The notes under the pieces are model-generated. The model did no database searches, was not told the DNA's origin, and saw nothing but the letters and a program-made list of their open reading frames with translations. The translations under genes and the position numbers were made by a program. From Streptomyces sp. SUK 48 (GTDB lineage: Bacteria > Actinomycetota > Actinomycetes > Streptomycetales > Streptomycetaceae): a DNA stretch of 64,000 nt. Every line of letters begins with the position of its first letter. The stretch's first letter is position 1. Shown in pieces: positions 26,791 to 35,631 of the stretch. The stretch is from assembly GCF_009650765.1 (NCBI RefSeq), contig NZ_CP045740.1, positions 1,488,001 to 1,552,000 on the forward strand. Reading direction: 5' to 3'.

Positions 26791-27324
26791 GCGGTCTGGG
26801 CGCGACCCTGCGTGTTCGCGCGCGCCGGACCGCTCGCGGTTCCCGCCCCTGACACGTACAGCCGGCCCCGACGATGCGGAAGCCGGCTGTGTGGGTCGTC
26901 CGTGCGTCAACAGGGACCACCGGATCCGTGCGGTTGGTGTTGGAGCCAGTCGCGTACGGAACTGCGCGGGGATCGTCGCAGTCCGCGCCGCCACCGGCAA
27001 AAAGAACTGGGACGCAACGCGGGAAATCACCTCTTGCCCGCGCCGCGGCGACGGGGCCGCCCGGACGGGCGCGGAGAACGGCCAGGCCACAGGGCCGCCG
27101 GAATTGAACACCCGCCGTCCCGACGACGGTGTGACGTGAAAAGCGCATCTGCTTCAAATCGACAGATGAGACGAGTAGGCATCAATGGCGTGCCCGGGGC
27201 CGCCCGCGGTGGCACCATGCTGTCGCGTCACGACGCAGCGTCAACTGCCCGTGGCCTATGACCGATTGTTGGAGCCAGACCCACGGCGCCCGCCGTGGGG
27301 TCCCCACCCGTAGGGAACCCGCAC
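26791..27324. other. Intergenic stretch without a convincing gene
   Basis: About 530 bp with no open frame resembling a real protein. Base composition drops in GC around 27130-27190, where an inverted repeat CATCTG (27146-27151) / CAGATG (27163-27168) lies, possibly a promoter region. A strong hairpin (CCACGGCG / CGCCGTGG, 27281-27298) precedes the next small ORF. Confidence 0.4.
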
Positions 27325-27627
27325 ATGCACGTGAACGACACCATGGCGCTCTGCGTCGTACCGGGCACTCCTTCCCGCCGGAGCCTCAGCGGAGCGGACG
27401 CCGCCGTCGTCGTGGTGATCATCATCGTGGCGGCCGTCCTGGCGGCGGACGGCGTGCCGGTCAGGGAGGTCATGGCGTTACTCGACGCGGCCGCCCTCCT
27501 GTCGGCCTCCGTCACGCGTCCGGTCTCCCTCATGCGTCCGGGCTCCGTCACGCGTCCGGGCTCCGGCGCCGCGGCCCGGGCGCCGCGTCGGCTCGCCCGC
27601 GCGCAGTCGGACACCCTGCCCCGGTAG
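27325..27627 (+). CDS. Small hypothetical protein with a hydrophobic segment and a TTA codon
   Basis: An open frame from ATG 27325 encodes about 100 residues: a short N-terminus, a very hydrophobic stretch (AAVVVVIIIVAAVLAA), a helical segment and a basic tail with repeated RPGSVTRPGS-like units. A TTA leucine codon lies at 27478-27480; TTA is rare in Streptomyces and is read by the bldA tRNA. The frame ends five bases before the likely start of the HTH gene. I do not recognise a family. It may be a small membrane protein or a chance ORF. Confidence 0.35.
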   Translation: MHVNDTMALCVVPGTPSRRSLSGADAAVVVVIIIVAAVLAADGVPVREVMALLDAAALLSASVTRPVSLMRPGSVTRPGSGAAARAPRRLARAQSDTLPR

Positions 27628-27632
27628 CGATC

Positions 27633-28559
27633 GTGGGTCGCACCGAGAACCCGGTCCTGCGTCCGACCAGCGCCCTTGGCGGGCTCGCCTCGTACCTCAG
27701 GTGGTGCAAGGCCCGCGCCGGCCTCACCAACCAGGCGCTGGCGTTCCGTACGAAGTACAGCGCCACCACGCTTCAGCGAGCGTCCGGCGGGGCCGTACTG
27801 CCCACGCTCAGGGTCGTGCTGGCCTATGAGGAGGCGTGCGGACTGGCCGGCGGCGAGGCGCGTGCCCTCTGGCTGAAGGCGCAGCGGGCCGAGGGGCGCA
27901 GGGACCGGCGGCGGGCCACCGCGGGCCGCGGGAAGGCACCCCGGCCGGACCTGATCGCCGACCGGGCGGACATGAGCCACGCGCTCGCCGACCTGCGGGA
28001 CCGCGCCGGGCTGAGCTATCGCGCCATGGAAGGCCGGGTGGCGAAACGGCCCGAGCTGGTGCAGCTGTCGAGGTCGACGGCCCAACGCATACTCACGCGC
28101 CAGGCGTTCCCGACCAGCCAGGCGCAACTGATGGCCGTGCTGCACGCGTGCGCGGTGCCCGAGCGGTCCTGGGACGACTGGATCCGCGCCTGGAAGAAGG
28201 TGCACCGGGCGCAGGACCGCCGGGAGCCCGCCGTCACCCCGGCCCGGAAACTGCTGGCCCGCGAGGCCGAGGCCGAACTGGCCTGCTTCAAGCTGGAGTC
28301 CGTGGAGCCGTTCCGCAGCCCGACGGCGGCGTGGAGTGTCCGCTGCCGCCTGTGCGGGGCCCTCTTCCGGGTTCAGCTCAGTGCCCTCGGCAACGGCTGG
28401 ACCGGGTGCCCCAATCGCTGCCCGCGCGACCACGCCCGGCCCACCGCCACCGGACCGCTCGAACCCCTGGCCTGCCCGCGGTGCGCGTCCTCGGCGCCGG
28501 GCACCCCCGCCGCGGACTGCCTCGTGTGCGGCACCCCGGTACGGCCCGCCCCGGACTGA
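27633..28559 (+). CDS. XRE/HTH-like protein with C-terminal zinc-ribbon cysteines
   Basis: About 308 residues from GTG 27633; an upstream in-frame extension is low-complexity and unlikely to be coding. Residues ~10-70 look like an XRE-type HTH (LASYLRWCKARAGLTNQALA), and residues ~115-180 hold a second HTH-like unit (LADLRDRAGLSYRAMEGRV, then SRSTAQRIL). The C-terminus has two cysteine clusters, CRLCGALF...CPNRCPRD and CPRCASS...CLVCG, compatible with a zinc ribbon. Such proteins are usual in Streptomyces as putative DNA-binding regulators of unknown target. It lies between the two NRPS clusters on the + strand; nothing ties it to either. Confidence 0.65.
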   Translation: MGRTENPVLRPTSALGGLASYLRWCKARAGLTNQALAFRTKYSATTLQRASGGAVLPTLRVVLAYEEACGLAGGEARALWLKAQRAEGRRDRRRATAGRGKAPRPDLIADRADMSHALADLRDRAGLSYRAMEGRVAKRPELVQLSRSTAQRILTRQAFPTSQAQLMAVLHACAVPERSWDDWIRAWKKVHRAQDRREPAVTPARKLLAREAEAELACFKLESVEPFRSPTAAWSVRCRLCGALFRVQLSALGNGWTGCPNRCPRDHARPTATGPLEPLACPRCASSAPGTPAADCLVCGTPVRPAPD

Positions 28560-28619
28560 CCGGTCCCGGCGGTGCGCCGACGGTCCGGGGAGGAGGAACA
28601 ACGACCGGTGGGTGGGTAC

Positions 28620-28651
28620 GTACTCACGCGTGCGCCCCCGCGAATGAGTAC
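28620..28651. promoter_or_regulatory. Inverted repeat upstream of the lipoprotein gene
   Basis: GTACTCA (28620-28626) and TGAGTAC (28645-28651) form a perfect 7-bp inverted repeat with an 18-nt spacer, about 80 nt before the lipoprotein start. It may be a regulator site or part of its promoter; there is no other evidence. Confidence 0.25.
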
Positions 28652-28732
28652 CCGCACCGATCCGCGCGCCCCCGGCCTTCCCGCAGGCTTGGTCCGTCGA
28701 AGGCCGATCCCGTCCGAGGGGAAACAGAACAC

Positions 28733-29050
28733 ATGACCACGCACCGCACCCGCCGACGCACCGCCAAGACCGCGGCGGCGCTCCTCGCCTGCTCCGGCGC
28801 CGCCCTCGCCACGCTGCTCACCGGCTGTTCGACCGCCGACGCGATCTGCTCGAACGGCGAGTATCCCGTGCAGAACATCGGCTCGACCGGCGGCCAGTGC
28901 GTCGCCGACGGCCACAAGGTCCCGAAGGGCACCTTCCGTTACCCCGAGGACAAGACCCCGAAGCACGTGGACGACAAGTGGGACATCTACTGGCAGACCC
29001 ACACCATCGACCAGCACGGCGCCATCATCAAGGCGCCCAAGGACTCCTGA
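28733..29050 (+). CDS. SCO0607-family lipoprotein
   Basis: A 105-residue protein with a basic N-terminus, a hydrophobic signal (AAALLACSGAALATLLTG) and a lipobox LLTGC; lipidation would fall on the cysteine near residue 32. The mature part carries ICSNGEYPV, GGQCV and the C-terminal PKHVDDKWDIYWQTHT segment typical of the small SCO0607 lipoprotein family of Streptomyces. Its role is unknown; it should sit on the outer face of the membrane. ATG 28733 is preceded by GAGGGGAAA. It is a lone gene between the HTH and RING-type genes. Confidence 0.8.
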   Translation: MTTHRTRRRTAKTAAALLACSGAALATLLTGCSTADAICSNGEYPVQNIGSTGGQCVADGHKVPKGTFRYPEDKTPKHVDDKWDIYWQTHTIDQHGAIIKAPKDS

Positions 29051-29237
29051 CGTCCGCCGCTCGTCCTCGCGGCACCGCCGCTAATTCGTTTGGTGCCCGC
29101 ACGGCGCTGTGATGGGATCGGGGCGACGGGGGCGGCTCCCCGGCGCGCATCCTTCTCATCCTCTTTCGAACAGAACCGGCGCGCCCACTCTCCGCCCCCG
29201 TTCCGCTGTCCCGGGTCATCGTGGAGGGAATCCCCTG

Positions 29238-31838
29238 TTGCTCGCCGCCGAGTCCGTACTGCTGCGCCGTGTCCAGACCGTCTACGTGGCCGGGCCGTCC
29301 TCGTCCGGCGGCGGAAGCGGACCGGCCCTGCGCCGGCTGGAGACCGAGCTGCTCGACCGCGCGCACGTCCTCTCCGCCGAACTGCTCGCGGCGCTGGGCT
29401 CGTTGGCCGCCGAGGAGCTGGCGGCCGCGCACACCCGGCTGGTCGGCCTGGTCGACGGCCTGCTCGGCTCCGACCGCGTCCACACCCCGCTCTTCCGCCG
29501 ATTCCCGCGTACGGCGCCCCGGGACACCGAGGCGTTGTACGTGGACCGGGTCTTCGCCTTCCTGCTCCAGCAGCCGGACCACCCCTGCGTGCTGTGCGGC
29601 GAGGCGCGCACGGTGTTCCCGGTCTCGCCCTGCGCGCACCTGGTGTGCCGGCTGTGCTGGGACGGATCGGACTACGCGGGCTGCCCGGTCTGCCACCGCC
29701 GGATCGACGCGGACGACCCCTTCCTGCGGCCGGTGCGCGCCGTCGGCGCGGCCAAGGCGCCGCTGCCCGGACCGCTGCGGCTGCTGCGCCTCGGCACCGA
29801 CCCGGCCGCCGACGCCACCGCCGCGGTGGACGCCCTGCTGGCCCGTCGCACTCCGCTCTCCCCGCGGGACCGCGAGGACCTGCTGACACTGCTCCCGCTC
29901 ACTCCGGCCGGCCGGGGCCTGCTGCCGGCGGAGATCCCGGTCCGGGAGACCAAGGCGCTGGTGCTGGCCGCGCTGCTCCGCGAGGCGCCGGACGGCCTGC
30001 CGGTACGGGAGCTGCTGGCCGGGCGGCTCACCACCGCCACCGACGTGCTGCGGCTGCTGGCCGCGTTCTCCGGCGGCGACGCCGGACTGGTGACCCTGTC
30101 GCGCTTCGGCGGTCTGCCGCGCCCGCTGCGCCGCGAACTCCTCTCGGTCCTGGACGCGTTGCCGACGCCGTACCTGGTGGAGGACGTCCTACGGCACCCC
30201 ACGGCGTGGAAGCGCGCCGCGGAGGTACTGCACCCCTTCGAGCGGCACGCCCGGCATCCGCGCGCCGCCCTCGCCTTCGCCGTGCTGCGCCGGACCCCGG
30301 TGCGTCCCGGCACGGCCCTCGGCGGCGCCCTGCTGGAGACGGCCGCCGCGCACCCGGACGCCGTCCGGGTGGACGGTGCCCGGCTCCGCCCGGCCACCTG
30401 GGCCGGCCGGCTGGAACAGGCGGTGGCCGAGGGCGACGCGGGCCGGGCCGCGGCGCTCGCCGGGGAACGGCCCGGTGAACTGGTGCGCCGTCTGGACCTG
30501 TTGCTGCGCCTGCACACCGGCGACACCCTGGTGCCGGAGCTGGAGAAGGCGCTGCTGCGCGGCCTGCCGAAGGTGGGTCCCGGGCCGCTGCTGTCGGCGC
30601 TCGGGGCCCTGCGGGTGCGCACCGAGGACCGTACGGGCCGCCGCCGGGTGTTCTTCCCGCGCGGCGAGGTCACCCGGGCCCTCGCCGTGCCCGAAGAGCG
30701 GGCTCCCCTGTCCGCCGGGCTGGTCACGGCCGCGGTCACGCTCCTGGAGGCCGAGCTGCTGCGCCGGTTCGCCGCCGGGGAGCCGTACGAGCTGTCGGTG
30801 CTGGACGCGGGCCTGGCCGACCTCACCGTGCCGTTCACCGAGCGGTCCACCGCGAAGGCCCTGGTGGCGGTACCCCGGGGCAGCACGCAGACCCTGCCCG
30901 ACGGCGCGGTGCTGCGGCTGTTCCTGCACTGGACCGAGCCCCAGGGCGTCCGCACCGACCTGGACCTGTCGGTGGCGTTCTTCGACGCCGGGTGGACGTT
31001 CACCGGCCTGTGCGACTACACGCGCCTCGTGCACGGCACGCGGGCCGCGGTCCACTCCGGCGACCTGACCTCCGCCCCGGCCCCGGAGGGCGCCACCGAG
31101 TACGTGGACCTGGACCTGGCGCGGCTGGCGGAGCGAGGCGACGTCTATGCCGTTCCGCTCGTCTTCAGCTTCAACAACGTGCCGTTCGAGGAGTTGCGGG
31201 ACGCCTTCGCCGGCTTCATGGCGCTGCCCGCGCGGGGCCCGCGCGACGCGTCGTACGACCCCCGGACGGTGCGCCAGCGCTTCGACCTGGCGGGCGACTC
31301 CCGGGTGTGCCTGCCGATGGTCGTGGACCTGGGCCGGCGCCGCATGCTGTGGACGGACATCCATCTGCCGGCCACGGGTGGCTTCCAGAGCATCGGCGCG
31401 CACGGCGGCGAGCGACTGGCCGCGGTGGCACGGGACGTGTGGGAGCAGTTCGGCTCCGGCAGCAGGACCACCCTGTGGGATCTGGCGGTCTGGCGGGCGG
31501 CGGCGCGCTCCCCGGAGGTGGCCGTGGTGTGCCGGGAACCGGAGCCCGCGCTGCTGCGGTACCGGCGCCGGCCGGACGAGGACGCGGCGGCGTTCGCCGC
31601 CCGGCTCTCCTCCCCGGAGGGGGCCGAGGAGCGGCTGCCGCACCCGGACCCCGACACGGCGGCGGCCGAACTCGCCTCCGGCACCCGGGTGTTCCTGGCG
31701 ACCGTCCATGGCTCCGTCGCTCCCGCCCGGGCCTCGGGCACGTACTACCGGCTCTTCCCGGGAGCCGGGGACGCCTCGGAGACCCTGGCCCGCGTGACCG
31801 CCGGCGACCTGGTCGCGGAACTCGCCGGCACCGCGTAG
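29238..31838 (+). CDS. MXAN_6230/SCO0854-family RING-domain protein
   Basis: About 866 residues. TTG 29238 is chosen because GGAGGGAA (29223-29230) precedes it and the protein then opens with the family-like AAESVLLRRVQTVYV; upstream codons in frame are not supported. Residues ~115-155 contain a RING-like metal-binding pattern, CVLCGEART...CAHLVCRLCW...CPVC. The remainder is a long alpha-rich region and a C-terminal domain with FNNVPFEELRDAFAGFM, as in TerD-associated/MXAN_6230-type proteins. RING domains in bacteria are uncommon and the function of this family is not established. The gene stands alone and converges on the mannosidase gene across a strong hairpin. Confidence 0.75.
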   Translation: MLAAESVLLRRVQTVYVAGPSSSGGGSGPALRRLETELLDRAHVLSAELLAALGSLAAEELAAAHTRLVGLVDGLLGSDRVHTPLFRRFPRTAPRDTEALYVDRVFAFLLQQPDHPCVLCGEARTVFPVSPCAHLVCRLCWDGSDYAGCPVCHRRIDADDPFLRPVRAVGAAKAPLPGPLRLLRLGTDPAADATAAVDALLARRTPLSPRDREDLLTLLPLTPAGRGLLPAEIPVRETKALVLAALLREAPDGLPVRELLAGRLTTATDVLRLLAAFSGGDAGLVTLSRFGGLPRPLRRELLSVLDALPTPYLVEDVLRHPTAWKRAAEVLHPFERHARHPRAALAFAVLRRTPVRPGTALGGALLETAAAHPDAVRVDGARLRPATWAGRLEQAVAEGDAGRAAALAGERPGELVRRLDLLLRLHTGDTLVPELEKALLRGLPKVGPGPLLSALGALRVRTEDRTGRRRVFFPRGEVTRALAVPEERAPLSAGLVTAAVTLLEAELLRRFAAGEPYELSVLDAGLADLTVPFTERSTAKALVAVPRGSTQTLPDGAVLRLFLHWTEPQGVRTDLDLSVAFFDAGWTFTGLCDYTRLVHGTRAAVHSGDLTSAPAPEGATEYVDLDLARLAERGDVYAVPLVFSFNNVPFEELRDAFAGFMALPARGPRDASYDPRTVRQRFDLAGDSRVCLPMVVDLGRRRMLWTDIHLPATGGFQSIGAHGGERLAAVARDVWEQFGSGSRTTLWDLAVWRAAARSPEVAVVCREPEPALLRYRRRPDEDAAAFAARLSSPEGAEERLPHPDPDTAAAELASGTRVFLATVHGSVAPARASGTYYRLFPGAGDASETLARVTAGDLVAELAGTA

Positions 31839-31918
31839 AGGGCCCCCGGTCCGTGCTCGACCGGCGAGGATGCCCTCAAGGCGGGACCCTGACGAGTACG
31901 GCGGCCCGGGAGGCGCCG

Positions 31919-31961
31919 GGTGGGCCGGGCACCGCGGCTGGTGCCGCGGGGCCGGCCCACC
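31919..31961. terminator. Bidirectional hairpin between convergent genes
   Basis: A perfect 10-bp inverted repeat (GGTGGGCCGG 31919-31928, CCGGCCCACC 31952-31961) with further pairing inside (CACC...GGTG) lies between the RING-type gene and the mannosidase gene, which end facing each other. No T tract, but position and stem strength fit a shared terminator. Confidence 0.65.
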
Positions 31962-31982
31962 GTCGTCAGCGGCTTTCGGGTG

Positions 31983-34900
31983 TCACCGGCCGAAGCCGTA
32001 GGCGAACAGGTGGTCGTTGCCCGAGGAGCCCGTCACCGGGAGGGTGATCGAGGCCACCTGCTTGGACGCGTCGAGCGGGACCTTGGTGGCGAAGACGTAG
32101 GTCTTCACGCCGTCCCGGCCGCCGCTGCCGGTGTTGCGGTAGCCCGTCGTGACGGCCGTGGTGTCGCCCGCCATCGGCTTGGTGGTACCGGCGTTGAGCG
32201 TCCAGTCGGAGAAGCCGACCGTCGCCTTGGCGGTGGTGCCGTCGGTGTAGGTGACGGTCAGCGTGCCCGAGACCCCGCGGCCGTCGGTCGGCGCGTTGGT
32301 CGCCGTACCCAGCAGGCCGAGCGACGTTCCCGACGTACCGGCCGGCATCGGGATGGTCTGGCCGGCCATCTCCAGGTTGTCCGGCCGGCCGGAGGCCACC
32401 GCCGGCCAGGTGTAGGAGACGCCGTCGACCGTGAGGGTGGCGCCGCTCGTGGCGCCGGCCGCGGACAGCGCGTTCTGCGAGAACGCCCATCCGCCGTTGT
32501 CGAAGCCGCCCGAGAAGGTCGTACCGTCGGGGTAGACGCCCTCGTTGGTGTCGTACGGCCACAGCTCACCGGCCCTGGCGACGGCGACCCGCAGGGCCGC
32601 CCCGTTCAGTGCCGCCCCGGTGGCGTGGTCGGTCAGCGCGAAGGTGACGGGGTACGTCCCCTCGCTCGCGCCCGCCGTGACGCGCACCTTCGCCTCCGCG
32701 CTGCCCGAGGCGGGCACCTTCACCGAGCCGGCCGCCGGGTCGAGCGTGACACCCGAGGGCGCCGTCGCCTTCCAGTCGACGGTGACGTCCTTGCCGCCGA
32801 GGTTGGTGAGGTCGAGCGTGCCGTCACCGGACGTGCCCGGCTGGAGCACCAGACCGTCGCTGCTCGGACCGGCCGCGGCCAGAATCCGGTCCCCGCCCGT
32901 GGTGTCCGACGGCGGCGCCGCCGACGGATCGGAGGCCCAGGACTTGTCGGGCCGGGTGCCGAGGGTGAAGTCCAGGGTGCCCGCGCCCTTGAACTGCCCG
33001 TACGTCAGCCAGGAGGTCTTCCACTCCTTGCCCTTGACGTCGAGGGACTGGACGTACGGCGCGTCGGGTGCCGCCTGCGGCGCGTTGATCCGCACCGTCC
33101 TGCCGCCGAGCGCCACCTGTGCCACCGGGAAGGCGGGGCTGCCGAGCGCCAGGGTGTCCGTGCCCGGGGTCTCGGGGTACATGCCCAGTACGGACCAGAC
33201 GTACCAGGAGCTCATCGCGCCGAGGTCGTCGTTGCCGAACGAGCCGACCGGCGCGTTGAAGTACAGGTTCCGCTGCGCCGCGCGCACGGCCTCCTGGGTC
33301 TTCCACGGCTGTCCCGTGTAGTCGTACTCCCAGGGGATCTCCACGCTGGGCTCGTTGCTCAGGTTGGCGTCGGTGTTGCCGGGGTCGGTGATGTTGTCGA
33401 GCAGGCTGTCCAGGTAGGACGAGTACGCCTGGTCACCGCCGCGCGCCTGGATGAGCTGCTTCAGGTTGAACGGGACCATCGGCGTGTACTGGGCCGACGT
33501 GCCCTCGACGAAGCCGTTGGAGGTGCCCGGGGTGAACCCGCCAGCGAACCGGCCGTCCTTGTCCTTCGCCTGCATGTAGCCGGTCTGCGGGTTGAAGACG
33601 TTCATCCAGTCCTGGGCGCGGGTGGCGAACTTCTGGTAAACGGCCTTCTTCCCCAGCGACCTGGCGAAGGCGGCGAGGGCGTAGTCGGCGGAGTCGTACT
33701 CCAGCTGGGTGGAGACGGGGCCGTAGAAGTTGCAGCACCCGTAGTCGTTCTCGTCCAGCGGGAGATAGCCCTTGGCGTCCCGCACGGACTCGCCGGGGCG
33801 GTCGTTGTTCGGCGCGGTGGCCTCGTGCTGGAGGGCGGCGAGCGCCTTGTCCGTGTCGAAGCCCCGGGCGCCGAAGGCGTACGCGTCGGCGATGATGCCG
33901 GCCGCCGGGTCGCCGACCATGACGTAGCTCTCGCCGTTGTTGGAGGCCCACTTGGGGAGCAGGCCCGTCTGGTCGTAGCCGTTGAGCATCGAGGTGACGA
34001 CGTCGCTGGTGACCTTGGGCTCGGCCATCGCCATCAGCTGGGTCTGGGAGCGATAGGTGTCCCAGCCCGAGTAGTTGGCGTACTGGGCCTGCTGCCCCTT
34101 GGCCAGCTTGTGGATCTGGTTGTCCATGCCCATGTACTGGCCGTTGTGGTCCGAGAAGACGTTCGGGTGCAGCAGCGCGTGGTAGAGCGCCGTGTAGAAC
34201 TGCACCTGCTGGTCCCGGGTGCCCCCACCGATCCTGATCTTCTCCAGCACCTTGTTCCAGGCGTCGTGGTTCGCCCTCCGCACCGCGTCCAGGTCCCAGT
34301 TCTTGATCTCGGTGGCGAGGTTGTCCGCCGCGCCCGCGTCATTGGTGTACGAGATGCCGACCTTGGCCTTCACCGTGCGGTTCGCGGAGGTGTCGAAGGT
34401 CAGGTACATCCCGTTCGCGCCGGTGGTGGGCGGCTGGGCGGCCTTGTTCGTGGCCGAGGGAGAGGGCGAGGGCGAGGGAGTGCCCGTACCGGAGGACTTC
34501 GCGGCGCTCCCGTGCACGGTGGGGGACGGGGCCGCCGGAACGACGAAGTGCTTCTCCTTCAGCCGCTTCGACGGGTGCGGCTGCGCCTGCCGCTCGACCC
34601 TGCCCGCCTTCAGCGAGGTCGCGTCCGGGTTGATGGTGCCGCCGACCCAGGTGCCGCTGCCGGTGAACGGCCGGTCGAACTTGATGTCGAAGTGCAGGGT
34701 GTACCGGTTCTTCGCACCGCAGAAGTGGCCGCTGTCGACAGAGCCGCTGATCTCCTTCTTGTTCACCACCTGGACGCGGGTCCCGTCCACCTGGGTGGCC
34801 CCGCCGCTGAGCTTGAACAGCAGGTTCGCCTGGCTGCCCGCCGGGAAGGTGAAGGAGCCCAGGCCGGCGCGGGTGGTGTCGGTCAGCCGGGTGGTGACGC

Positions 34901-35381
34901 CGTTCGCGTCGGTGAGCTGGTACGAGCCGATACCGGTCTGCTCGCCGGCGTGGCTGAAGCCGACGGACGTGCTGCCGAGGTTGCCGGAGAGCGGGCCGGT
35001 CACCGGAAGGACGGGCAGGTCGCCCGCGACACCGCAGCCGGGTCCGGAGACATGGGTGAGGCTGAAGCCCGAGATCTTCTTGTCGTCGTACTCGTAGCCG
35101 CCGCCCGAGGGCCGGTCGGGCGTCGTGTCCGGACCCCACTGCACCATACCGGCGGGCATGTCGGGCCCGGGGAAGGTGTCCACCTCCCCCGAGGTGCCGA
35201 TCAGCGGGTTGACGAGGGACGCGGGATCTTTCACCAGGGCCGGCGGTGCGGCACTCGCGGCCTGGGCGCCCACTGTCGCCGGGAGCGGGAACGCCGCGAT
35301 GCCCAGGACGGAGATCACGGCCAGGCGTTGACGAAATCTTTTTCGATTACGCGGCTCTGCTGAACGTCGGGGTCGGACCAT
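31983..35381 (-). CDS. Secreted GH92 alpha-mannosidase
   Basis: About 1132 residues from ATG 35381 with GGAGG upstream. It has an N-terminal signal peptide (basic RNRKRFRQR, hydrophobic core, cleavage after AQAASA). Glycoside hydrolase family 92 features: VNPLIGTSG near the mature N-terminus, SGPGCG, a VEGTSAQYT segment in the acid-residue position near residue 625, and GNDDLGAMSSWYVWS near 715 bearing the base aspartates. The C-terminus adds an Ig-like NEW3-type domain (~residues 830-930) and a beta-rich module. A Ser/Pro-rich insert lies near residue 300. GH92 enzymes are calcium-dependent exo-mannosidases, so extracellular mannan or glycoprotein glycan is the likely substrate. A LacI-type operator lies upstream. 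Confidence 0.92.
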   Translation of the reverse strand: MVRPRRSAEPRNRKRFRQRLAVISVLGIAAFPLPATVGAQAASAAPPALVKDPASLVNPLIGTSGEVDTFPGPDMPAGMVQWGPDTTPDRPSGGGYEYDDKKISGFSLTHVSGPGCGVAGDLPVLPVTGPLSGNLGSTSVGFSHAGEQTGIGSYQLTDANGVTTRLTDTTRAGLGSFTFPAGSQANLLFKLSGGATQVDGTRVQVVNKKEISGSVDSGHFCGAKNRYTLHFDIKFDRPFTGSGTWVGGTINPDATSLKAGRVERQAQPHPSKRLKEKHFVVPAAPSPTVHGSAAKSSGTGTPSPSPSPSATNKAAQPPTTGANGMYLTFDTSANRTVKAKVGISYTNDAGAADNLATEIKNWDLDAVRRANHDAWNKVLEKIRIGGGTRDQQVQFYTALYHALLHPNVFSDHNGQYMGMDNQIHKLAKGQQAQYANYSGWDTYRSQTQLMAMAEPKVTSDVVTSMLNGYDQTGLLPKWASNNGESYVMVGDPAAGIIADAYAFGARGFDTDKALAALQHEATAPNNDRPGESVRDAKGYLPLDENDYGCCNFYGPVSTQLEYDSADYALAAFARSLGKKAVYQKFATRAQDWMNVFNPQTGYMQAKDKDGRFAGGFTPGTSNGFVEGTSAQYTPMVPFNLKQLIQARGGDQAYSSYLDSLLDNITDPGNTDANLSNEPSVEIPWEYDYTGQPWKTQEAVRAAQRNLYFNAPVGSFGNDDLGAMSSWYVWSVLGMYPETPGTDTLALGSPAFPVAQVALGGRTVRINAPQAAPDAPYVQSLDVKGKEWKTSWLTYGQFKGAGTLDFTLGTRPDKSWASDPSAAPPSDTTGGDRILAAAGPSSDGLVLQPGTSGDGTLDLTNLGGKDVTVDWKATAPSGVTLDPAAGSVKVPASGSAEAKVRVTAGASEGTYPVTFALTDHATGAALNGAALRVAVARAGELWPYDTNEGVYPDGTTFSGGFDNGGWAFSQNALSAAGATSGATLTVDGVSYTWPAVASGRPDNLEMAGQTIPMPAGTSGTSLGLLGTATNAPTDGRGVSGTLTVTYTDGTTAKATVGFSDWTLNAGTTKPMAGDTTAVTTGYRNTGSGGRDGVKTYVFATKVPLDASKQVASITLPVTGSSGNDHLFAYGFGR

Positions 35382-35482
35382 CGGTTGCCTCCGCAGCGTT
35401 TCGTGCTCCGCACAGGTGCTGGTGTGCCGAAGGGCAGGGACGTCGGTGAGGGCCTCGGTGCCGGGCGCCTCACGTGACGCCC

Positions 35483-35496
35483 TGACAACGTTGCCA
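35483..35496 (-). promoter_or_regulatory. LacI-type operator upstream of the mannosidase gene
   Basis: TGACAACGTTGCCA is a 14-bp palindrome with one mismatched pair and a central CG, the form of LacI-family sugar-repressor operators. It lies about 100 nt before the GH92 start on the side of its promoter. No LacI gene is in the window. The rest of 35382-35631 holds nothing else recognisable. Confidence 0.45.
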
Positions 35497-35631
35497 TTCA
35501 CCGGTGTCGAGTGAAACGCGTGGGCTCACGGCGTGTCAACGAGGCCAACAGCAGTTTCTGGGCGCGAAGTTCGCGGGACGCCCCCTTCCGCACCGCGCGT
35601 CCGCGGCCGGGGGCGGCCTCCTGCCGTCGCG

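Noticed and set aside
26591..27261. Overlapping short frames as possible genes after the exporter
   Set aside because: No start sites, no domain-like sequence; only the - strand MarR-like similarity seemed meaningful.
31920..35363. A >1100-codon + strand frame opposite the GH92 gene
   Set aside because: The - strand frame has a signal peptide, RBS and GH92 motifs; the + frame has none.
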